Assembly: GCA_949747515.1 (NCBI GenBank)
Contig: CATKFO010000064.1
Location: 1-47,964 of the forward strand
DNA: 47,964 nucleotides
Source of the DNA: an uncultured Eubacteriales bacterium
GTDB taxonomy: Bacteria; Bacillota; Clostridia; Oscillospirales; CAG-272
Reading direction: 5' to 3'
Position numbers and translations under genes: made by a program. Of the stretch, positions 43,262-47,964 are shown one piece after another (within the stretch, counting starts at the first letter, position 1; each line of letters begins with the position of its first letter). The notes beneath the pieces were generated by a model, which was not told where the DNA came from, ran no database searches, and worked only from the letters and a program-made list of their open reading frames with translations.

Positions 43262-44605
43262 ATGAAAAGGATTGTTTCAGCTTTAGTCGCTATCTGCACA
43301 GTTTTTTGCATGACTGGATTATTAGCCATAAACTCCGTCGCCGCCGATGTTTCAGACTATCTTAAAGATATCTATAAAGATGAACAGTTAGGACAGTCTA
43401 TAATGTACAGGCTTTTTGTACCCGAGGATTACGATGAAAGCAAAGAATATCCGCTTGTGATATTCCTTCACGGAGCCGGGGAAGTAGACTCGAAAAACGA
43501 AGCTCAGCTGACTGGAGCATATTCCGCGGCTAAAAGACTTATAGAGGACGATTATCTCCAAAAATATCCCTGTATAATTTTGGCTCCTCAATGTTATGGG
43601 CTTGGAAGTTGGGAAAACGCTGCGGATGTGCTTATGAGCCTTATTACGTCGCTTACGGAAAGGTATTCGATTGATAAAGATCGCCTATATATAACGGGGC
43701 TCTCTCTTGGAGGCTTTGGCACATGCTACATGCTGGCGGCATATCCCGGCGTATTTGCGGCGGCGGCTCCGCTTTGCGGAAGCTACATAGCTTCGAGTGA
43801 AGGCGCTAAAATCTACGCACAGACTCCTATGTGGGTGTTTCATGGAGCGCACGATCCGACCGTTTCTGTAGGAATGAGCAGAAATGCGGTGGCTGCAATA
43901 AAGAAAGCCGGAGGAAAAAATATTAAGTATACCGAATATCCAAGGGCGGATCATAACATATGGTATACGACCTACCATATAGACGAGCTGTACGAATGGA
44001 TGTTCGCTCAGCGATTAGGTCAGGAACCGGTATGGGTAAGGACTCTCGATGTATTTAAAGACGTTACTGTTGAAGCATGGTGGTATTACGAAGCTGTAAA
44101 ATACGCGTATTATGAAAATATTTTCAAGGGCGTTTCGGAAAATGAATTCGGCCCTAACTTGAAAATGACGAGAGCGATGTTCGTTACCGTCTTACACAGG
44201 ATGGAGGGAACCCCTGACAGTTCCGGCGTTTCGAATAAATTTTCAGACGTTCCTGCAAACGCATGGTACGGCGACGCTGTAAAATGGGCGAACAGGGAGG
44301 GTCTGGTTTACGGAACATCTCAGACTGAGTTCGCGCCGGACGAGCCGATTTCAAGAGAACAGCTTGCGACTATGATGTACAGATACGCTGAATATTGCTC
44401 GCTTGACACGTCCGGAAGAGCGTCCCCCGCCGATATAGTCGATTGGAACGACGTGTCGGACTATGCAAAACAGGCGATTCTGTGGACTGTAAACGAGAAA
44501 ATAATCGAAGGAAGATCAACGAAACAGATCGTTCCTAAGGATAGCGCCAAAAGGTCGGAAGTCGCGACTATTATAAAAAGATTTATGGATTATAAAAACA
44601 AATAA
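43262..44605 (+). CDS. S-layer-anchored alpha/beta-hydrolase (esterase), first of two tandem paralogs
   Basis: The 447-residue exported protein has a signal peptide (KRIVSALVAICTVFCMTGLL), an alpha/beta-hydrolase domain (about 30-255) and three C-terminal SLH domains (about 268-440). The hydrolase has the oxyanion-region motif LVIFLHGAGE, the nucleophile elbow GLSLGGF (S148), D198 in HGAHDP and H231 in RADHNIW, a complete triad. It resembles the phospholipase/carboxylesterase and feruloyl-esterase-like groups, so removal of ester groups from plant polysaccharides or surface polymers is possible. The ribosome binding site is AAGGAGAAAAC. A close paralog follows 87 nt after the stop with the same layout. 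Confidence 0.92.
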   Translation: MKRIVSALVAICTVFCMTGLLAINSVAADVSDYLKDIYKDEQLGQSIMYRLFVPEDYDESKEYPLVIFLHGAGEVDSKNEAQLTGAYSAAKRLIEDDYLQKYPCIILAPQCYGLGSWENAADVLMSLITSLTERYSIDKDRLYITGLSLGGFGTCYMLAAYPGVFAAAAPLCGSYIASSEGAKIYAQTPMWVFHGAHDPTVSVGMSRNAVAAIKKAGGKNIKYTEYPRADHNIWYTTYHIDELYEWMFAQRLGQEPVWVRTLDVFKDVTVEAWWYYEAVKYAYYENIFKGVSENEFGPNLKMTRAMFVTVLHRMEGTPDSSGVSNKFSDVPANAWYGDAVKWANREGLVYGTSQTEFAPDEPISREQLATMMYRYAEYCSLDTSGRASPADIVDWNDVSDYAKQAILWTVNEKIIEGRSTKQIVPKDSAKRSEVATIIKRFMDYKNK

Positions 44606-44692
44606 AACATTCATGTAAAATTTAACGGGCCTCTCTTTACTTGTGAAACAGACGATTCATTAAATTTAAATATTTAAAAGGAGAAAAATAAG

Positions 44693-46048
44693 ATGAAAAG
44701 AATTATTTCACTTGTTGTTGCGGTTTGTACGCTTTTTTGCATGACCGGACTATTAGGAGTTACTTCCAGCGCCGCCGATTTTTCAGATTATCTTAAAGAG
44801 ACCTATAAAGACGAACAATCGGGAAAGTCTATTCTTTACAGGCTTTTTGTACCAGAGGATTACGATGAAAGCAAGGAGTATCCGCTTGTAATATTCCTTC
44901 ACGGAGGCGGAAATTCTGACCCAGAAAACGAAGCTCAGCTGACGGCCGATTATTCCATAGTCAAAAGGCTTATAAGGGAAGACTATCTCCAAAAATATCC
45001 CTGTATAATTTTAGCTCCTCAATGTTATGGGTTCGAAGACCATTGGGGGAAGGCTACAGACGTGCTTATGAGCCTTATTACGTCGCTTACGGAAAATTAT
45101 TCGATTGATAAAGATCGCCTATATATAACGGGGCTCTCTCTTGGAGGCTTCGGGACATGTGATATGCTGCAGTCGTATCCCGGCGTATTTGCGGCGGCGG
45201 CTCCGCTTTGCGGAAGCTACATAACTTCGAGTGAAGGCGCTAAAATCTACGCACAGACTCCTATGTGGGTTTTTCATGGAGCGCAAGATCCGGTTATTCC
45301 GGTTGAAATGAGCAGAGATGTGGTGGATGCAATAAAGAAAGCCGGTGGAAAAAATATTAAGTATACCGAATTTCCAGCAGCCGGCCATAATATATGGAAT
45401 AAGACCTATCATATGAGCGATCTGTACGAATGGATGTTTGCTCAACGACTGAATCAAGAAATAGATCAAGAACCGGAAGATGAAAAAACGCTCGACGTAT
45501 TTAAAGATGTTTCTACTAAATCATGGTATTATGAGGCTGTAAAATATACATATTATGAAAATATTTTTAAAGGTGTTTCGGAAGATGAATTTGGTCCTGA
45601 TCTGAAAATGACTAGGGCGATGTTCGTTACAGTTTTGCACAGGATGGAGGGAAGCCCTGACAGCGCCGGCGTTTCGAATAAATTTGCAGACGTGCCTGAA
45701 AACGCATGGTACGGCGACGCTGTAAAATGGGCGAACAGCAAGGGTCTGGTTTACGGAACATCTCAGACTGAGTTCGCGCCGGACGAGCCGATTTCAAGAG
45801 AACAGCTCGCGACTATGATGTACAGATACGCTGAATATTGCTCGCTTGACACGTCCGGAAGAGCGTCCCCCGCCGATATAATCGATTGGAACGACGTGTC
45901 GGACTATGCAAAACAGGCGATTCTGTGGTCTGTAAACGAGAAGATAATCGAAGGAAGATCAGCGAAACAAATAATTCCTAAAGACAACGCAAACAGAGCG
46001 GAGGTGGCGACTATTATAAAAAGATTTATGGATTATAAAAACAAATAA
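44693..46048 (+). CDS. S-layer-anchored alpha/beta-hydrolase (esterase), second tandem paralog
   Basis: This 451-residue protein has the same plan as its upstream neighbour: signal peptide (KRIISLVVAVCTLFCMTGLL), hydrolase with nucleophile S149 in GLSLGGF, HGAQDP and AAGHNIW for the acid and histidine, then a slightly longer linker (QRLNQEIDQEPEDEKT) and three SLH domains. The SLH part is almost identical to that of the first copy at DNA level (two differences in about 110 bases around 45,835-45,945), while the signal peptide and the substrate-side loops differ much more. AAGGAGAAAAA precedes the ATG. A strong terminator follows. The pair is a tandem duplication whose catalytic domains have diverged. 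Confidence 0.92.
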   Translation: MKRIISLVVAVCTLFCMTGLLGVTSSAADFSDYLKETYKDEQSGKSILYRLFVPEDYDESKEYPLVIFLHGGGNSDPENEAQLTADYSIVKRLIREDYLQKYPCIILAPQCYGFEDHWGKATDVLMSLITSLTENYSIDKDRLYITGLSLGGFGTCDMLQSYPGVFAAAAPLCGSYITSSEGAKIYAQTPMWVFHGAQDPVIPVEMSRDVVDAIKKAGGKNIKYTEFPAAGHNIWNKTYHMSDLYEWMFAQRLNQEIDQEPEDEKTLDVFKDVSTKSWYYEAVKYTYYENIFKGVSEDEFGPDLKMTRAMFVTVLHRMEGSPDSAGVSNKFADVPENAWYGDAVKWANSKGLVYGTSQTEFAPDEPISREQLATMMYRYAEYCSLDTSGRASPADIIDWNDVSDYAKQAILWSVNEKIIEGRSAKQIIPKDNANRAEVATIIKRFMDYKNK

Positions 46049-46138
46049 ACTGGCAAGCTGTTATGAATCTATTTTTTGCGAAGGTTTCTTTCCTTGCTGA
46101 TTAAGGCAAACAAAATATAAATTTAAACAATAAAAATG

Positions 46139-46178
46139 AATCCGAGGCTCATCAATATTGAAGAGCCTCGGATTTTTT
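46139..46178 (+). terminator. Terminator after the esterase pair
   Basis: AATCCGAGGCTC (46139-46150) pairs with GAGCCTCGGATT (46163-46174), followed by TTTT. Confidence 0.95.
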
Positions 46179-46437
46179 AGGCCGTTTTCAGCCGGACCTT
46201 TTTATTTTCTTAACGCTCCGGGTCTACACGCTTCGGCAAATTTATCGACGGAAAGGGTATATAATTTATTTTAGAGAAAAATACTTAAAGCTTTCAGCCT
46301 AATTTACCGTAAACTGAAATGTGAGTCGTACAAGCAGTATTGACGTAAATATCACACTATTTCGTAAAGCGCTATACGAATAACGGCCGCGTCAAGAATG
46401 TATGCCGTTACCATAAATATAAGAAAGGAATAAAAAA
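46179..46437 (+). promoter_or_regulatory. Upstream region of spoIIP with a weak sigma-E-like promoter
   Basis: No good sigma-A promoter is seen close to the gene. AAATATC (about 46,347-46,353) and CTATACGAAT (46,372-46,381) loosely resemble the -35 and -10 elements of the mother-cell factor sigma E, which controls spoIIP in Bacillus. The match is weak. Confidence 0.3.
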
Positions 46438-47841
46438 ATGAATGGATCAAAAAGCCCCGTTGAATTGTCTCCAGTAAGATCGGATTCCATAGAAGAAGAG
46501 CCGCACGAACTTCTTATTCCATTCACGGAAGGTCAGAATGAACAGACGGACGAACCCTACGAAAGTCCAGATAATAAATCCCTGCGAACAAACGTCGACG
46601 CGGTGGAAAAAACTGAAGATATTATATTGAATGCAGACGTAGAAGACGAGGAGCCTTCGGCTGTTTTATTGGTTAAAGACGCCTCTTCTAATATTATCGA
46701 CGACGTTTCTTCAAAGTCTGTAATTGAAGTCGATCCGTCGGCGCCAGTAAAAGCTCGTACGTGGAAAATGTGCGCCGCTTTAGCCGCGGTTCTTATCGCG
46801 ACAATTTCAGTAATAGTATACGGAGTGTTCTTAAAGGACGCAGTAAAAGACGCGGTAAATAAAGTGGATTCGCTGCCGTCCATGCTTATAGGAGAAGTAT
46901 TCAGCCGAGGCGTTACACGGTATAACGGAGGAAAAACAGTTTCTCTTAGGAGGATACCTTTGCCAAGAATAATCGACGAGGAAAATCCGGGCGCGGCTGA
47001 GGAAGAATTTGTGCCGAATGCCGACGCTGAAGAACCAGGGGCCAAAGGAGATTATCTTAGGATAAAGGAAGTCGACCTTTCCGTAGGAGAAAGCGGGATA
47101 TTTACCATAATAAATGAAACGGGATACGAACCGGAACTGACGAGACTTCTAACATCCCCCTTTCCCGTTCCTAACGCGGACAGCCTTATAGCTGAATACG
47201 GATCAGAAGCTCCTCTTGTAATAATCCTTCATACACATGGTTCAGAATCATTTTCCCCGGAAGGGAAAAACGAGATAAGCGCGGATTCAAGCTTCCGATC
47301 GGACGATCCGAGTAAAAGCGTGGTAAGCGTAGGACGAGCTTTTGCAGAAACCCTTCGTTCTCATGGAATAGGAGTCGTACATATTGAAACGATGTTTGAT
47401 CTTGAGGATTATAATTCCGCTTATGTAAAATCGGCGGCGGCGATAAACGAATGTCTTGAAAAATATCCGTCTGTACAATATGTTTTCGATATCCATCGGG
47501 ACGCGTTAATAACTGAGGGCGGCGAGAATCTTAAGCCGACGGCGGAGGGAGGAGAAGCGCAGACAATGATCGTCGTAGGAACTGATTACGGCGGGGCAGA
47601 TCATCCAAGATGGGAAGACAATTTAGTTGTAGCTCTCCGACTTCAGGAAGCGGCGGGAACTGAAACGCCTTCTCTGGTGCGAGGAATCAATTTGCGATCT
47701 CCTTCATTTAATGAACAATATGCGCCGGGATCGCTTCTTCTTGAAATTGGCGCGGCGGGAAATACACTTGGGGAGGCCGAGGCGGCGGCGCGTCTTATGG
47801 GAGAAGCAGCTTCTAAAGTTATACTAAGCGGCGGAGCGTGA
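46438..47841 (+). CDS. spoIIP: Stage II sporulation protein P (peptidoglycan amidase/endopeptidase)
   Basis: SpoIIP acts with SpoIID and SpoIIM to digest septal peptidoglycan so that the mother-cell membrane can engulf the forespore. The first 105 residues are acidic and disordered and come before a single membrane segment (about 110-135, AALAAVLIATISVIVYGVFL), so the C-terminal enzyme faces outward. The SpoIIP domain (about 205-465) has likely zinc and catalytic residues in LHTHGSES (H265, H267, E270), DIHRDA (H353) and LLEIGAAGN (E436). The cytoplasmic tail is longer than usual for the family. AGAAAGGA stands before the ATG. The gene shows that the organism belongs to a spore-forming lineage. 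Confidence 0.95.
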   Translation: MNGSKSPVELSPVRSDSIEEEPHELLIPFTEGQNEQTDEPYESPDNKSLRTNVDAVEKTEDIILNADVEDEEPSAVLLVKDASSNIIDDVSSKSVIEVDPSAPVKARTWKMCAALAAVLIATISVIVYGVFLKDAVKDAVNKVDSLPSMLIGEVFSRGVTRYNGGKTVSLRRIPLPRIIDEENPGAAEEEFVPNADAEEPGAKGDYLRIKEVDLSVGESGIFTIINETGYEPELTRLLTSPFPVPNADSLIAEYGSEAPLVIILHTHGSESFSPEGKNEISADSSFRSDDPSKSVVSVGRAFAETLRSHGIGVVHIETMFDLEDYNSAYVKSAAAINECLEKYPSVQYVFDIHRDALITEGGENLKPTAEGGEAQTMIVVGTDYGGADHPRWEDNLVVALRLQEAAGTETPSLVRGINLRSPSFNEQYAPGSLLLEIGAAGNTLGEAEAAARLMGEAASKVILSGGA

Positions 47842-47866
47842 CCCCGAAGAGCGGCGCAAGCTGTTC

Positions 47867-47931
47867 ATTTTGAAAAACATAAGCTTACCTGTAGGAAAGC
47901 TTCGTTTCAGGAGATATCGAAGCGGGATTCG
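47867..47931 (+). ncRNA. Intergenic structured element, copy B
   Basis: This is the second copy of the element at 41,068-41,132. Its stem reads CGTTTC (47903-47908) with GAAGCG (47919-47924), which pairs fully, and AAGCTT (47882-47887) with AAGCTT (47896-47901) around ACCTGTAG is also perfect here. It begins 26 nt after the spoIIP stop codon. There is no T-run directly behind the hairpin, so it is not a classical terminator. Confidence 0.5.
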
Positions 47932-47964
47932 TTTTGCTTCATCCCAGCGCAGCACAGCATAATC

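Overview
The window looks like chromosomal DNA of an anaerobic, endospore-forming member of the Clostridia. I cannot name the species. The support is a SpoIIP-type sporulation protein, rubredoxin, a type III glutamine synthetase, the activase and partner component of a 2-hydroxyacyl-CoA dehydratase system, an ECF-type folate S component, a DUF6514-like protein, and five S-layer-homology (SLH) surface proteins, one of them a duplicated pair. Promoters are mostly classical sigma-A type with 17-bp spacers, and ribosome binding sites are strong AGGAG types.

Layout. 1-2,900: a partial 5S rRNA on the minus strand with its own consensus promoter, a rubredoxin gene, a Ca2+/cation antiporter, then about 1 kb without a convincing gene that holds a cluster of DnaA-box-like nonamers. 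2,876-5,150: a LysR regulator, a sugar O-acetyltransferase, a small XRE regulator and tRNA-Trp. 5,150-9,820: an accessory island beside the tRNA, with a broken large serine recombinase, a CX5R phosphatase-like protein, an HNH endonuclease, a methyltransferase, a wrecked hsdR tail, a YgjP-like metallopeptidase and a decayed second copy of the phosphatase tail. 10,126-16,776: a folT-folC-lipoprotein operon on the minus strand and a two-gene glycosyltransfer operon (GtrB-like enzyme plus a GtrA/GT-C fusion) on the plus strand. 17,196-19,036: an Lsa-type ABC-F ribosome-protection gene behind an attenuator-like leader. 19,232-22,666: a second accessory stretch, with an unknown gene, a broken small partner gene and seven traces of XRE/Cro-like repressors, of which only two appear intact. 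22,857-31,608: a DUF6514-like gene, a MarR-activase-partner operon on the minus strand, a Nudix hydrolase and glnN. 31,692-46,048: an exoprotein region with a subtilisin/LRR/SLH protein, an SLH-only protein, a broken matrixin and a broken lipoprotein, a beta-helix/SLH protein, mazF divergent from alr, and two tandem esterase/SLH paralogs. 46,438-47,841: spoIIP.

Function. The exoprotein genes would build a set of enzymes held on the cell wall through SLH domains: a protease, a possible polysaccharide-acting beta-helix protein and two esterases. The two accessory stretches carry defence-type and phage-type genes in all stages of decay, and frameshifts and in-frame stops are common there while the flanking housekeeping genes are intact.

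The most unusual signals are: (1) a 65-nt intergenic element present twice (41,068 and 47,867), whose stem differences all preserve base pairing; (2) the ABC-F leader with a three-codon ORF, a terminator next to the gene and a competing pairing; (3) the DnaA-box-like cluster near 2.2 kb with rRNA and most nearby genes pointing away from it; (4) the long structured leader of the subtilase gene; (5) the XRE graveyard.
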